From the NCBI GenBank assembly GCA_016841875.1, contig JAENYG010000001.1, positions 62,001-126,000 on the forward strand: a stretch of DNA of 64,000 nt, in the 5' to 3' direction. The DNA comes from Syntrophomonas sp. GTDB taxonomy: Bacteria; Bacillota; Syntrophomonadia; Syntrophomonadales; Syntrophomonadaceae. The notes beneath the pieces are model-generated. The model saw nothing but the letters and a program-made list of their open reading frames with translations, was not told the DNA's origin and did not search any database. Position numbers and translations under genes: made by a program. This document shows, in pieces, positions 15,128 through 24,754 of the stretch. Every line of letters begins with the position of its first letter. The stretch's first letter is position 1.

Positions 15128-17641
15128 TTGTTCACTAACAAATTCGAGCCACTACAGGAAGAATCATTATGTAACACAACTATTGCCAATGGAGCAAAAG
15201 ATATTCCAATGAGCTTTATTCCTAATAAGGGCCAGAGTAAAATTCCTTCATTGTATTATAGTCGGGGGGCAAATTCTGCAGTTCATTTTAATAAGGCTGA
15301 AATATTTTTCGCATTTATTAAACCTATTCACCGTCATGCTTCACTGCAACCCCAAACCTGGAGTTCGGAGACAAAAAGCGATTCTACCAGTCAGGATATA
15401 GGTCTGGTGCTATCAATGCGCTTCATTAACGCCAACCCGGGTGTCACAATTCTAGCAGAACAGGAGTGCGCTACCCGAGTTAATTTTTTTTCCGGCCAGG
15501 ATCCCAGCAAATGGTTTACCGGTCTCCCTGTCTATCAGCAGATCAACTACCGTGATCTCTGGCCGGGGATTAATATGACCTTAAAAGGAAGGAAAGGACA
15601 AATAAAATACGAATTCATTGCTAAACCTGGAGCTGACATCAACAATATACGTCTCAGTTATAATGGAGCCGACGATATTATACTGGATGAAAAAGGCAAT
15701 TTGCAGATCCATAGCTGTATTGGCACTATAACCGATTATGCACCTATATGTTATCAGACTATTAATGGAAAGCAGGTAGAATTAACAGGCCAATTCGTTC
15801 TTGAAAAGGCATCCGACAATGAGTATGTTTATGGATTCAGTATTTCTCAGGAGTACGATCCTTCCTATTCCCTGGTTATTGATCCAGGTCTAGACTATTC
15901 TACCTATCTGGGAGGTACTGACAATGATCAGGGACGTACCATCGCAGTAGATAGTACAGGATATGCCTATATCAGCGGTGCAACCTTCTCAGATAATTTT
16001 CCCACTACCCCCGGAGTATTCCAACCAGCTAATGCAGGTGCCTTTGATGCATTTGTAACTAAAATGGATACTTCTGGCAGTACTTTAGTATGGTCAACTT
16101 ATCTCGGCGGGAACGGAGTAGATATGGCTAATGCTATGGTTCTAGACTCAGCCTTAAATGTCATTGTAGGCGGTATGACGACTTCCCCAGATTTTCCAGT
16201 AACAGCAGTTCCTCCTCCACTCGTAAATACCAGCACGTTCTTGACCAAAATTAATTCTACCGGGAATGCATTAATATGGTCATTAGCCTTCGGTGGAGAT
16301 GGCTTTGACTATCTATACAGCCTTGCACTGGATAGTGATGAAGACATCTATGCAGCCGGTGAGACCAGCTCAACCAACCTTCCTGTAACGCCAGGCGCTG
16401 TGCAGCCTACGTTAGGCGGAATGAGTGATGGTTTTGTAATAAAAATAAATAGTGCTGCATCTGCTATTGTTTACTGCACTTATCTGGGCGGCAGCAACGT
16501 GGATGCGTGTAAATCTCTTGCTGTCGATGCTGATAAAAACGCTTATTTGTGTGGGTTTACCTCATCCAATGACTTTCCGGTAACCGCCGGGGCATACCAG
16601 TCAGTATTCGCCGGAGATACCTGTGGTTTTGTTACAAAAATTAATACCGATGCTACATCTTTACTGTATTCAACCTATCTGGGTGGCAGCATTCATGATC
16701 AATCCACTTCAATAACCATTGATTCCAATCGTTTCGCCTATATCTGTGGTTATAGTAATTCTCCTGATTTTCCTACAACCCCAGGAGTTTATCAGGACGT
16801 ACTCCAGGGTTATTTCGATGCAACGGTAACTAAACTGAATCAAAATGGCTCCGATCTGGTCTGGTCAACATTTATCGGCGGCAGTACTGGAGATGACCAG
16901 GGCCTGGGCATTCTTCTTGATGCAAGCAGCAATGTGTACGTTGCCGGATCAACTAATTCTCTAAACTTCCCGGTTACCTTTGATGCTTACCAGAGTTCTT
17001 ATGGTGGTAATACTGATGCCTTTCTTTCAAAACTCAATTCCACTGGTTCATCACTGCTTTATTCAACTTTCCTGGGCGGGCTTAATCAAGATATCGCCCA
17101 AGGCATGGCACTCGACGATCAGGGGAACGTTTATTTAACCGGCGTAACTTTTTCCGAGAATTTCCCAGTAACACCCGGAGCGTTTCAGGATACAATGCCT
17201 GGTTTCATGGGCTTTTCGGACGGTTTTGTTACCAAGTTTGACTTCCAGCCACCACCTTCCGGGGGTGTCTACCGCCTGGTACGCTATGTTATCAATACAA
17301 CGGATGACTTCCCGGATGATGCCCAGCAGTTTGACGCTGACTTCTTCCTGGTGCCTGATGACAGGAAGGTCATTCACGGCACCGTGCGCTTCCCAGATGG
17401 GACTCCCGCACCGGCTGCTGTAGTTAAATTCTTCAAGATGTTAAATCCGACGGATGACCCGGAAACCACCTGCGATCTGGAGTCAATCGGGCACGCTATC
17501 ACCGATGACTGCGGACAGTTCCTCTTAGGGCCATTACCGCCGGATGTAAACGTGATTATTAAAATCTTCTTCCTGCAGAATGCTTCTGCTATGGGTACTC
17601 CGATACCATATATAGGTACTGCAACACCTATTGACCCATAA
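15128..17641 (+). CDS. Seven-bladed SBBP beta-propeller protein with C-terminal carbohydrate-binding-like module
   Basis: An 837-aa protein starting at a TTG (15128) 7 bases after AGGAGG. Residues about 15-250 resemble the domain that precedes SBBP repeats in many bacterial proteins (FIPNKGQ, FFSGQDPSKWFTGLPVYQQI). Residues about 255-700 hold seven repeats of the type STYLGG...DFPVTPGAYQ...DAFVTKIN, enough for one complete propeller. Residues 714-837 form a separate module (VYRLVRYVI, FDADFFLVPD, HAITDDCGQFLLGPLP) that is repeated as the next gene. No signal peptide or membrane segment is visible. Two glycosyltransferase genes follow, so a glycosylated surface or spore-coat protein is a reasonable inference, not shown. 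Confidence 0.8.
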   Translation: MFTNKFEPLQEESLCNTTIANGAKDIPMSFIPNKGQSKIPSLYYSRGANSAVHFNKAEIFFAFIKPIHRHASLQPQTWSSETKSDSTSQDIGLVLSMRFINANPGVTILAEQECATRVNFFSGQDPSKWFTGLPVYQQINYRDLWPGINMTLKGRKGQIKYEFIAKPGADINNIRLSYNGADDIILDEKGNLQIHSCIGTITDYAPICYQTINGKQVELTGQFVLEKASDNEYVYGFSISQEYDPSYSLVIDPGLDYSTYLGGTDNDQGRTIAVDSTGYAYISGATFSDNFPTTPGVFQPANAGAFDAFVTKMDTSGSTLVWSTYLGGNGVDMANAMVLDSALNVIVGGMTTSPDFPVTAVPPPLVNTSTFLTKINSTGNALIWSLAFGGDGFDYLYSLALDSDEDIYAAGETSSTNLPVTPGAVQPTLGGMSDGFVIKINSAASAIVYCTYLGGSNVDACKSLAVDADKNAYLCGFTSSNDFPVTAGAYQSVFAGDTCGFVTKINTDATSLLYSTYLGGSIHDQSTSITIDSNRFAYICGYSNSPDFPTTPGVYQDVLQGYFDATVTKLNQNGSDLVWSTFIGGSTGDDQGLGILLDASSNVYVAGSTNSLNFPVTFDAYQSSYGGNTDAFLSKLNSTGSSLLYSTFLGGLNQDIAQGMALDDQGNVYLTGVTFSENFPVTPGAFQDTMPGFMGFSDGFVTKFDFQPPPSGGVYRLVRYVINTTDDFPDDAQQFDADFFLVPDDRKVIHGTVRFPDGTPAPAAVVKFFKMLNPTDDPETTCDLESIGHAITDDCGQFLLGPLPPDVNVIIKIFFLQNASAMGTPIPYIGTATPIDP

Positions 17642-17784
17642 GTGTTCAATTTATGAAATATGTATATTAAACTCAATAATTACATTATTTCTAGCTAAAA
17701 TATCAAAATTTTTATCTTAATTGGTAACGGACTGTGACGACTCCTCATAGATTAATATCGAATGTTTTTGAAAGGAGGTTTCAT

Positions 17785-18162
17785 ATGGGCTACCGTTTAA
17801 CCCGTTTCGTTGTTAATACTACCAGTGATTTTCCTGATGATGCCCAGCAGTTTGACGCTGACTTCTTCCTGGTCCCTGATGAAAGAAAGGTTATTCATGG
17901 TATCGTCCGCTTCCCGGATGGTACTCCGGTTCCTGCTGCCGTAGTAAAATTCTTTAAGATGCTTGATCCCCTGGATGATCCAACCACTACCTGTGATCTG
18001 GAATCAATCGGGCACGCTATCACCGATGATTGTGGTCAGTTTATCCTAGGGCCATTGCCGGCGGATGTAAATGTAATCATGAAGATATTCTTCCTGCAGA
18101 ATGCTGCTGTAATAGGTACAGCTTCTCCTTATATTGGTACAGCTACTCCGGTTGACCCTTAA
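17785..18162 (+). CDS. Stand-alone 125-aa copy of the propeller's C-terminal module
   Basis: The ATG at 17785 follows AAAGGAGG. The whole protein corresponds to residues 714-837 of the preceding gene, with long stretches identical at protein and DNA level (for example FDADFFLVPD and CDLESIGHAITDD). The central part (FPDGTPVPAAVVKFFKM, then GQFILGPLPADVNV) has the look of a carboxypeptidase-regulatory or transthyretin-like beta-sandwich; this fold is inference. There is no signal peptide. The high similarity implies recent duplication or gene conversion. Confidence 0.75.
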   Translation: MGYRLTRFVVNTTSDFPDDAQQFDADFFLVPDERKVIHGIVRFPDGTPVPAAVVKFFKMLDPLDDPTTTCDLESIGHAITDDCGQFILGPLPADVNVIMKIFFLQNAAVIGTASPYIGTATPVDP

Positions 18163-18170
18163 TATACTAT

Positions 18171-18201
18171 ATAACGGGTATGAATATTTCATACCCGTTA
18201 T
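18171..18201 (+). terminator. Hairpin after the small module gene
   Basis: A 14-bp stem (ATAACGGGTATGAA / TTCATACCCGTTAT) with a 3-base loop lies 8 bases past the stop. The following T run is short. Confidence 0.6.
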
Positions 18202-18357
18202 TTCAGTAGCTTAAATTTCAAAATTTCATATTATACATTTATCTTATACCCTGAGCTGGAAAGGAGGACTCAATCGATCCGTAATGGTCTTAGAACTGGG
18301 GGTGCAGTATTATTGTATCCGCAGTCGGATTGATTGCAGCAGAAGGAAGGAAGTATC

Positions 18358-19242
18358 TTGAAAAACAAAAGAGTAGCTATAATCATACCCTGCAGAAACG
18401 AGAATATAAGACCCAAACAAACGCTTGATTTCATGCTCAGGACAGAAGCACGGGATAAAGCTTCGATCATTGTTATTGATGATGGCTCTAAAGACCAATC
18501 CTGCAGCTTCCTTCGCAAAAACAGTCCTGAATACCGGAATATAACCCTTGTTACAACAGAAGGGATCGGTGCGTCCCATGCACGCAACATGGGAGCAGAT
18601 TCAGCCGGCAAAGCGCAAATACTTGTATTTTGTGATGCTCATATCATCATGCAGAAGGGATGGCTGGATACTCTTCTGGAAACCTTCATCAATCCCGAAG
18701 TAGATGCCGTCTGCCCTGGCATTGGACCTTTTGATCCCCATCGCCGGGTAGGTTATGGGCAGACCTGGGATAGTGACCTGGAAATAAAGTGGTTGGAAAA
18801 TCCATCCCGTATTCAAGAAGTGCCACTGGCACCTGGCGCCTGCTTAGCTGTACGCAAAAGTGTTTTTGAAGCAGTAAATGGATTCGACCAGGGATTCAAT
18901 TCCTGGGGTTATGAAGACGTAGAACTATCATTAAAATTATGGCTGTTTGGCTATAAAATTTTTATTAATCCTTTTGTGAAAATCGGACACTACTTTCGAA
19001 AAATACCTCCTTATGAAGTAAACCCGGTTGATTTCCATTACAATCGCGTACGTCTTGCCGTAAGCCATTTTAATGAAGCAAGAATTACTCGGATTATTGA
19101 GAATTTAGGTAATAAGAGTCATACCGTTCAAACTCTGGCTAAGATCATAGTAAGCGATTCTATGGAACAGCGGAAAAATTATTTCCAACGGCGTATCTAT
19201 GATGATGACTGGTTTTTTTCCAGATTCGATATACCTTTTTAA
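18358..19242 (+). CDS. Family 2 glycosyltransferase
   Basis: A 294-aa GT2 enzyme of the GT-A fold. The TTG at 18358 is chosen (GGAAGG 7 bases before; product MKNKRVAIIIPCRNE). It has the nucleotide-binding VIDDGSKDQS, the metal site VFCDAHIIMQ in place of DXD, and the acceptor motif SWGYEDVELSLKLWLFGY, which resembles the WGGED motif of GalNAc-transferase-like enzymes. No membrane segment is seen. It has a paralogue 400 bases downstream with the same ending (DDWFF). It probably adds a sugar to the neighbouring surface proteins; donor and acceptor are unknown. Confidence 0.85.
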   Translation: MKNKRVAIIIPCRNENIRPKQTLDFMLRTEARDKASIIVIDDGSKDQSCSFLRKNSPEYRNITLVTTEGIGASHARNMGADSAGKAQILVFCDAHIIMQKGWLDTLLETFINPEVDAVCPGIGPFDPHRRVGYGQTWDSDLEIKWLENPSRIQEVPLAPGACLAVRKSVFEAVNGFDQGFNSWGYEDVELSLKLWLFGYKIFINPFVKIGHYFRKIPPYEVNPVDFHYNRVRLAVSHFNEARITRIIENLGNKSHTVQTLAKIIVSDSMEQRKNYFQRRIYDDDWFFSRFDIPF

Positions 19243-19254
19243 GGGAGGGAAACG

Positions 19255-19644
19255 ATGAGCTTATTAGATGAACTTCTTACCTCGGTAAAGAGCAGACTGC
19301 GTACTGCAGATGCTGCTGCCGATGATCCCAAGCCTCTACCTGAAAAAGATGGACCTGCTAATCCGAATACTGATAACTTTAGTGAAATAGAAACTGTTCG
19401 GCAACATCAGCCGGGTCCAGCACCGGCTGTGCTGTCCCCAACCACCACATCCAGTAATTCCGATGAATTAGCAGAGGTGCAGATCACTCAGGTAATTCAA
19501 ACTAGTGAAGGAAAACAGCAAGAAATAGATCCTAATCGCTTCCGGGTTTATAACACAACTAGAAATCAAAGCCTGGATATAGTCATTGGGAGCCAGGCAA
19601 TCAGCCGCTCAATGGCAGGAATCCAGGGAGATGATAATTCTTGA
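19255..19644 (+). CDS. Hypothetical 129-aa low-complexity linker protein
   Basis: An ATG after GGGAGGG, 12 bases from the preceding glycosyltransferase; its stop overlaps the TTG of the next. The N-terminus (SLLDELLTSVKSRLRTADA) is probably helical. The middle is rich in Pro, Ser, Thr, Asp and Asn and probably disordered. The C-terminal 50 residues (QITQVIQTSEGKQQEIDP, then FRVYNTTRNQSLDIVIG) look folded. The Ser/Thr-rich stretch could be a glycosylation target for its two neighbours; that is speculation. No family is recognised. Confidence 0.65.
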   Translation: MSLLDELLTSVKSRLRTADAAADDPKPLPEKDGPANPNTDNFSEIETVRQHQPGPAPAVLSPTTTSSNSDELAEVQITQVIQTSEGKQQEIDPNRFRVYNTTRNQSLDIVIGSQAISRSMAGIQGDDNS

Positions 19645-20525
19645 ATATCAGTAAAAACACAGTTGCATCTCTGATAATAACCTCTAAAAATGAAGGCCAT
19701 AATCTGAAACAGACCATTGAACATATCCAAATAACCAAAACAGATATCCCCTACGAGATTATAGTTGTTGATGATGGCTCCACTGATCATTCTGCTAATT
19801 TTCTGCAGGATGTTTATGATAGTCAAATAAGTCTTATTACTACTAAAGGATTGGGGCCAGCCGCTTCAAGAAATCTGGCGGTAAAATCAGCTAAGGGAGA
19901 TATCCTGGTATTCCTGGATGCTCACATGATACCCTGTAAATACTGGCTGGAAAAACTTATTCGCTGCTTTGAAGACCCTGATGTTACGGTGGTAGCACCT
20001 GTTATTGGTGGATTTAATCCGTCCCATCCTGATGTTTACGGTTTGCTTTTGGATAGCAGGCTGCAGCCACGCTGGGTTACGCGGGCAGTGGAAGAGATCA
20101 GTCCAGTGCCGCTGGTAGGAGCTGCAGGATTAACCATACGTTCTCAAACCTTTAAGGAAATTGAAGGTTTTGATGGCGGGTTCAAAATAATGGGTTTAGA
20201 AGATATAGACCTGTGTATGAGGTTGTGGCTGAGCGGCTACAGAATATACTTAAATCCTGAAGTTCGTATTTTGCATAAGTTCAGGAATAGCAAACCCTAC
20301 CCGGTGCTGTACGAAAATATAGTATATAACTACTTAAGATTAGCATTTAAGTTGTTTAGCGAAGAACGAATCGCCCGTACTATTGAAGCTACCAAGGCAT
20401 CTGCCAATTTTGGCCGGGTTATGGTAGATATCATCGGCAGTGATGTCTGGGAACAGCGGCTGGCCTTGAATAAGAAATGCAAATACAATGATGACTGGTT
20501 TTTCGCATATTTCAACATGGATTGA
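19641..20525 (+). CDS. Family 2 glycosyltransferase (paralogue)
   Basis: A 294-aa GT2 enzyme beginning at a TTG that shares TTGA with the stop of the linker gene, indicating coupled translation. Its motifs parallel those of the first enzyme: IITSKNEGHN, VVDDGSTDHS, VFLDAHMIPC, IMGLEDIDLCMRLWLSGY and the C-terminal DDWFFAYFN. The acceptor-side residues differ (MGLED rather than WGYED), so the two may act in sequence on one glycan or on different acceptors. No signal or membrane segment is visible. Confidence 0.85.
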   Translation: MNISKNTVASLIITSKNEGHNLKQTIEHIQITKTDIPYEIIVVDDGSTDHSANFLQDVYDSQISLITTKGLGPAASRNLAVKSAKGDILVFLDAHMIPCKYWLEKLIRCFEDPDVTVVAPVIGGFNPSHPDVYGLLLDSRLQPRWVTRAVEEISPVPLVGAAGLTIRSQTFKEIEGFDGGFKIMGLEDIDLCMRLWLSGYRIYLNPEVRILHKFRNSKPYPVLYENIVYNYLRLAFKLFSEERIARTIEATKASANFGRVMVDIIGSDVWEQRLALNKKCKYNDDWFFAYFNMD

Positions 20526-20555
20526 TAACAGGAAACAAGGGGGGAATTTTGAAAA

Positions 20556-21437
20556 ATGAAATGTATAGGCATTGATGTAGGGCGAGATTCTGTAAAAGTA
20601 ATAACAGCCAGAAGCAAATTGGAATTCAAAGCTCGGGTAGGTGAATGGAGAGACCGCAAAATAACTTCCGGGGGCAGCTACGAAGTTGAAATAGATGGAG
20701 AAAAGTATTTTATTGCGGATCTGGTGGAGGAAAGCTTTTTTGGCCGACAGATGCTCTTAAGCAGTAAAGTACAGCCTGAAACCAGAGTGTTGTTCTTGTC
20801 AGCCCTGGCCCTATCGATTGAAAACAGTGATAATTTTACAGTTAACACCGGTATACCGATACAGCAGTATACGCCTGAAAATATAAGTGAAATGCTTACC
20901 TTCCTCAGCGGCAACTACCAGGTAAAAATCAATGGGGAATATCGTCAGGTAAATGTTCAAAACATCAATATTGCTGCTGAAGGCGAAGGAGCCTACTGGG
21001 ATTACGTCTTGAATGATGTTGGTGAACTGGTCAATAACCGTAATTTCTCTAAGAAAGATATTGTCAGGGTCATAGATATCGGCTCTAGAACCATAAATTT
21101 CTGCAGCGTGGTGGGGGAAAGACTATTAGACCGTGATTCAGGAACCCTCCCCTATGGCATCCTTGAACTCACCAACGCTATTGATGATGACATGGAGATA
21201 GAAGATATCAAAGAAGAAATGTTTGAAGAATTCACCCGTAGGATAATAGCCGATTTATCCAGAAAGTGGTTGAGCCGCAACCTCAAAAAAAATATTGTTT
21301 TATTAACCGGTGGAGGGGCAATTCTCCTGCAAAAATATCTGCGCCAGTATTTTCCGGTAGTAATAGTAAGCAATGACCCGGTGTTTGCCAATGCCCGTGG
21401 CTTTTACAAATTGTGTGCTTCCAAGCACCAGGTTTAA
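20556..21437 (+). CDS. ParM/Alp-like actin-family ATPase
   Basis: A 293-aa protein of the plasmid-segregation actin fold. The phosphate-1 loop is IGIDVGRDSVKV at the N-terminus, phosphate-2 is RVIDIGSRTINF (about residue 170), and the adenosine motif is LLTGGGAILLQKYL (about residue 249). An internal domain with VNTGIPIQQY is typical of StbA/ParM-like proteins. GGGGGG precedes the ATG. It ends the glycosyltransferase cluster, with only 30 bases between, and no ParR-type adaptor or centromere repeats are seen nearby. It may be a plasmid relic, or a filament serving the surface-protein cluster. Confidence 0.75.
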   Translation: MKCIGIDVGRDSVKVITARSKLEFKARVGEWRDRKITSGGSYEVEIDGEKYFIADLVEESFFGRQMLLSSKVQPETRVLFLSALALSIENSDNFTVNTGIPIQQYTPENISEMLTFLSGNYQVKINGEYRQVNVQNINIAAEGEGAYWDYVLNDVGELVNNRNFSKKDIVRVIDIGSRTINFCSVVGERLLDRDSGTLPYGILELTNAIDDDMEIEDIKEEMFEEFTRRIIADLSRKWLSRNLKKNIVLLTGGGAILLQKYLRQYFPVVIVSNDPVFANARGFYKLCASKHQV

Positions 21438-21442
21438 GAGTA

Positions 21443-21517
21443 TGGTGCCAGGCACTAACTTACTAACTTATTGTCCTTATAGTTAGCAATAAGTTAGTAA
21501 GTTAGTGCCTGGCACCA
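21443..21517. repeat. 31-bp-stem palindrome acting as bidirectional terminator
   Basis: A perfect 31-bp inverted repeat beginning TGGTGCCAGGCACTAACTTA with a 13-base loop separates the convergent actin-like and guaA genes. A T-rich run follows on the plus strand. The GTGCCAGGCAC core is a common intergenic repeat type in Firmicutes (from memory). Confidence 0.75.
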
Positions 21518-21523
21518 CTATTT

Positions 21524-23059
21524 TTATTCCCACTCTATGGTACCGGGGGGTTTACTGGTGATATCATAGGCCACCCGGTTGATCCCGTTAACTTCATTTA
21601 CAATCCTGCGGGCCATAATATCCAGCAGTTCATAAGGCAATCGTGCCCATTCTGCGGTCATGGCGTCATCACTTACTACTGCCCGGATGATTACCGGGTA
21701 AGCATAAGTACGGGCATCACCCATGACCCCTACACTTCTTATTGGGGGCAGTACCGCAAAAGCCTGCCAGATTTCATGCTCCAATCCAGCATTTTTTATT
21801 TCTTCTCTTACAATTGCATCTGCTTCTTTTAAAAGCTCCAATTTTTCTGATGTTACCTCTTCTAAAACTCGAACTCCCAGTCCCGGACCGGGAAAAGGCT
21901 GTCTCCACAGCAAATCATGGGGAATACCTAATTTTTCGCCCATAAGCCTGACCTCATCTTTAAAGAGCAGTCTAAGCGGTTCTATCAGCTTAAAATCCAT
22001 ATCTTCAGGTAAACCGCCCACATTATGATGGCTTTTTATGGTATGGGCGGTACTGGTCCCACTCTCAATGATATCGGGATAAATAGTCCCCTGTACCAGA
22101 TATTCTATATCACCTAGTTTATTTTTTTCTTCTTCAAAAACCCGGATAAATTCTTCCCCAATTATCTTACGTTTCCGCTCTGGATCGTTGACCCCGGCCA
22201 GCTTATTAAGAAACCGTTCCTCTGCATCCACGGCAATAAGATTCATCATCATTTGGTCCCGGAAGGTCTTCACAACCTGTTCTGGTTCATCTTTTCTCAG
22301 CAAACCGTTATCAACAAAGACGCAGACCAGTTGATCTCCCACTGCTTTATGCACCAGGGTTGCGGCAACCGAAGAATCTACCCCGCCGCTTAATGCACAA
22401 AGTATTTTTTTATTGCCTACTTTATGGCGAATCTCTTCCACCGTTTCCCCGATGAAATCACCTAAATCCCATTCACCATTTAAGCCGCAGACATCAAAGA
22501 GGAATTTTTTCAGTATATCCATACCGAACAGGGTGTGTTTTACCTCGGGATGAAACTGAACCCCATAAAGGCCGGCCTCAGCATTGCTGACAGCAGCAAA
22601 AGAGCAGTTATTGGTGCGGGCTGTTCCCTTGAATCCAGGCGGAAGTTTTTCGATAGAATCACCGTGACTCATCCATACCTGCATGTCCATATCTAATCCA
22701 CTAAACAATATATCGTCTGCATCGGTAACTTCCAGCATACTGCGCCCGTACTCTCTAACATGTCCTCCGGTGACACTCCCCCCATAGTGCTGGGTTATTA
22801 ACTGCATACCATAACAGATACCCAACACAGGAACGCCCATTTCAAAAATCCGAGGATCACAGGCAGGTGCGTTTTCTACGTGTACACTCTCCGGCCCACC
22901 GGTTAATATGATACCGCCGGGCTTTTTCTGTACTACCTCTTCATAGCTTATATTGAAGGGAACCATTTCGCTATATACCGATAATTCCCGGACTCGTCTG
23001 GCAATCAACTGATTATATTGACCTCCGAAATCAAGTACTAGTACGAGTTCGTTATTCAT
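21524..23059 (-). CDS. guaA: GMP synthase (glutamine-hydrolysing)
   Basis: A 511-aa enzyme making GMP from XMP, ATP and glutamine. The N-terminal class I amidotransferase has the catalytic Cys in LGICYGMQL and the His/Glu pair in GVQFHPEV. The ATP pyrophosphatase P-loop is [12 protein letters not shown]. The C-terminal dimerisation domain ends [18 protein letters not shown], as in the family. The ATG at 23059, with AGAGGTG before it, gives the conserved [19 protein letters not shown]; the frame is open six codons further. It lies 10 bases after hpt, so the two purine genes form one operon. Confidence 0.97.
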   Translation of the reverse strand: MNNELVLVLDFGGQYNQLIARRVRELSVYSEMVPFNISYEEVVQKKPGGIILTGGPESVHVENAPACDPRIFEMGVPVLGICYGMQLITQHYGGSVTGGHVREYGRSMLEVTDADDILFSGLDMDMQVWMSHGDSIEKLPPGFKGTARTNNCSFAAVSNAEAGLYGVQFHPEVKHTLFGMDILKKFLFDVCGLNGEWDLGDFIGETVEEIRHKVGNKKILCALSGGVDSSVAATLVHKAVGDQLVCVFVDNGLLRKDEPEQVVKTFRDQMMMNLIAVDAEERFLNKLAGVNDPERKRKIIGEEFIRVFEEEKNKLGDIEYLVQGTIYPDIIESGTSTAHTIKSHHNVGGLPEDMDFKLIEPLRLLFKDEVRLMGEKLGIPHDLLWRQPFPGPGLGVRVLEEVTSEKLELLKEADAIVREEIKNAGLEHEIWQAFAVLPPIRSVGVMGDARTYAYPVIIRAVVSDDAMTAEWARLPYELLDIMARRIVNEVNGINRVAYDITSKPPGTIEWE

Positions 23060-23069
23060 TGCTGCACCT

Positions 23070-23612
23070 CTAATCATTGTTATAAACTGATGGTTTTAAA
23101 ATACATACAGCCGGATAGTTGCGATAACGCCCGGAATAATCCAACCCATATCCAACCACAAAATTATCTGGTATGGTATAGCCTATATAATCAGGTATCA
23201 CCGGGCTGCGTCGCCGCGAAGGCTTATCCAGCAGGCAGCATATTTTAACGCTGCTGCATCCTCTTTGTTTCAATATCTTGCTGATATAATTCAGGGTTAA
23301 GCCGGTGTCCACGATATCTTCTATGACCAGTACATTTTTTCCCTCTATGGAAAAATCAAGATCCTTCATGATCCTCACTTCACCAGATGTTTCCGAAGAT
23401 GTCCCATAGCTGGAAACACTCATAAAATCAATTTCCATTGGAATATCGATTTCTCGGATCAAATCGGCCATGAAAACAAAGGCACCTTTTAATATCCCCA
23501 CTACCAGCAGGCTTTCTCCTTCATAATCAGCAGAAATTTTATTCCCCAGTTCCTTCACTTTTTCCCGAATTTCTTCTGCTGTAAATAAAACGTCGACTTC
23601 CTTGAGATTCAA
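23070..23612 (-). CDS. hpt: Hypoxanthine phosphoribosyltransferase
   Basis: A 180-aa purine-salvage enzyme converting hypoxanthine or guanine plus PRPP to IMP or GMP. The PRPP loop [14 protein letters not shown] and the flexible-loop segment [17 protein letters not shown] are clear; [16 protein letters not shown] ends the core. The TTG at 23612, 7 bases after GGGGGGA, gives the usual family length; the longer open frame includes the promoter. It is co-transcribed with guaA from the promoter at 23638-23666. Confidence 0.93.
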   Translation of the reverse strand: MNLKEVDVLFTAEEIREKVKELGNKISADYEGESLLVVGILKGAFVFMADLIREIDIPMEIDFMSVSSYGTSSETSGEVRIMKDLDFSIEGKNVLVIEDIVDTGLTLNYISKILKQRGCSSVKICCLLDKPSRRRSPVIPDYIGYTIPDNFVVGYGLDYSGRYRNYPAVCILKPSVYNND

Positions 23613-23637
23613 AAACAATCCCCCCTTATATAAGGAG

Positions 23638-23666
23638 ATTATAACAACTCCTTGCTCATGACGCAA
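23638..23666 (-). promoter_or_regulatory. sigma-A promoter of hpt-guaA
   Basis: On the minus strand a TTGCGT -35 is followed after 17 bases by a perfect TATAAT -10. It lies about 25 bases upstream of the hpt start. Confidence 0.7.
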
Positions 23667-23781
23667 CGAAGCTTCCAAATGTTGGTAAAATGTTTTGACC
23701 GTCCACCCGTTTCCAGGGTATATTTTTAGCTTCTTACTTCAATCTCTTTATATTAAACAGGCTTATAACACACAATAGAAT

Positions 23782-23810
23782 AGCAGGGGCCTGGAATGAA
23801 AGCCCCTGCT
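23782..23810 (-). terminator. Rho-independent terminator of the 237-aa gene
   Basis: AGCAGGGGC / GCCCCTGCT stem with an 11-base loop, 5 bases past the stop codon of the minus-strand gene starting at 24529. Confidence 0.6.
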
Positions 23811-23815
23811 GATTA

Positions 23816-24529
23816 TTACTCCTTCTTTTTGGTAACATCCGGTGCTTCTATATCTATTTTCTTATTCACATCTTTATAAACAACCTCAATCTTCAAAATC
23901 GTCTCAAAAGAATCTTTGTTTTTAGCTTCTACACAGGCTTTTTTCACCAGCCCTTTATTATAGTCAATCCAGAACTGGTACTCGAAATCCTGCCAGAACG
24001 TTTCCAACAATTCGCTTTGAACTCCAGTTTTACATGCAGCCACCAAACACTCCGTACCATCAATCTTTTCAAAACCTATTTTTTCAACTGTGCCCGGTGC
24101 TCTGATTCGGAAGTTGCTCATGGGATTAAGTTCTGATATAAGCAGTTCTTCCGAATTAGTAGTATCACTTTCAATGATCAGCCATTTGTCTGAGAGAGAA
24201 TCGTAATTATAGATGGTACGGTCGATATAAAAGATATCTACAGGTGTGTTAACCATCTCCCCCTTTATATGAGTTTTTCCCTCGCTTTTCTCTCCGTCTA
24301 CCCGACTTATCACCTCCTCCCGTCCTTCAACTGCAAAACCTGATTTCAGGTTATATCTGTATTCAGATATTTTTTCCATATTGGTAAGTGCTTTGCTTAG
24401 TTCCACCTGGGCTTCCAGGCGGGATTTAACATACATATCCCGCAGGGTGTTGAAAGCCAGACCAAAAGCTAACAGCAGAACTACTATCGGTACCATAATC
24501 TTGATCCATTTTTTATTTATTAAACACAC
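23816..24529 (-). CDS. Membrane-anchored extracytoplasmic protein of unknown function
   Basis: A 237-aa protein with one N-terminal membrane segment (IMVPIVVLLLAFGLAFNTL, residues 11-29) and no lipobox cysteine. The rest is a soluble beta-rich domain with repeated lipocalin- or LolA-like phrases (VDIFYIDRTIYNYD, EYQFWIDYNKGLVKKACVEA), as in outer-surface lipid-binding-like proteins of Firmicutes; this fold is inference. The start is uncertain: the GTG at 24529 directly abuts a G-run, and an ATG 11 codons later is possible. It is monocistronic, ending at a terminator. Confidence 0.65.
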   Translation of the reverse strand: MCLINKKWIKIMVPIVVLLLAFGLAFNTLRDMYVKSRLEAQVELSKALTNMEKISEYRYNLKSGFAVEGREEVISRVDGEKSEGKTHIKGEMVNTPVDIFYIDRTIYNYDSLSDKWLIIESDTTNSEELLISELNPMSNFRIRAPGTVEKIGFEKIDGTECLVAACKTGVQSELLETFWQDFEYQFWIDYNKGLVKKACVEAKNKDSFETILKIEVVYKDVNKKIDIEAPDVTKKKE

Positions 24530-24754
24530 CCCCCAAGATCCGTGGACAAAATATTAGAGCCTTACATGTATTACATTTTATTAGGCTGATTTACGAGATA
24601 TGACTGGGCAGTTGGTAGAATATTATTCCAGAATGAATTCATTGTGGGACAGGTTCCACCTTAACTCCAAATAAATCCTATAGTAAATCAATGTAACCCA
24701 GAGTCCATATAAATATTAATTTGCCACCAGACTTGGATAAGAGTAGATTTTATA

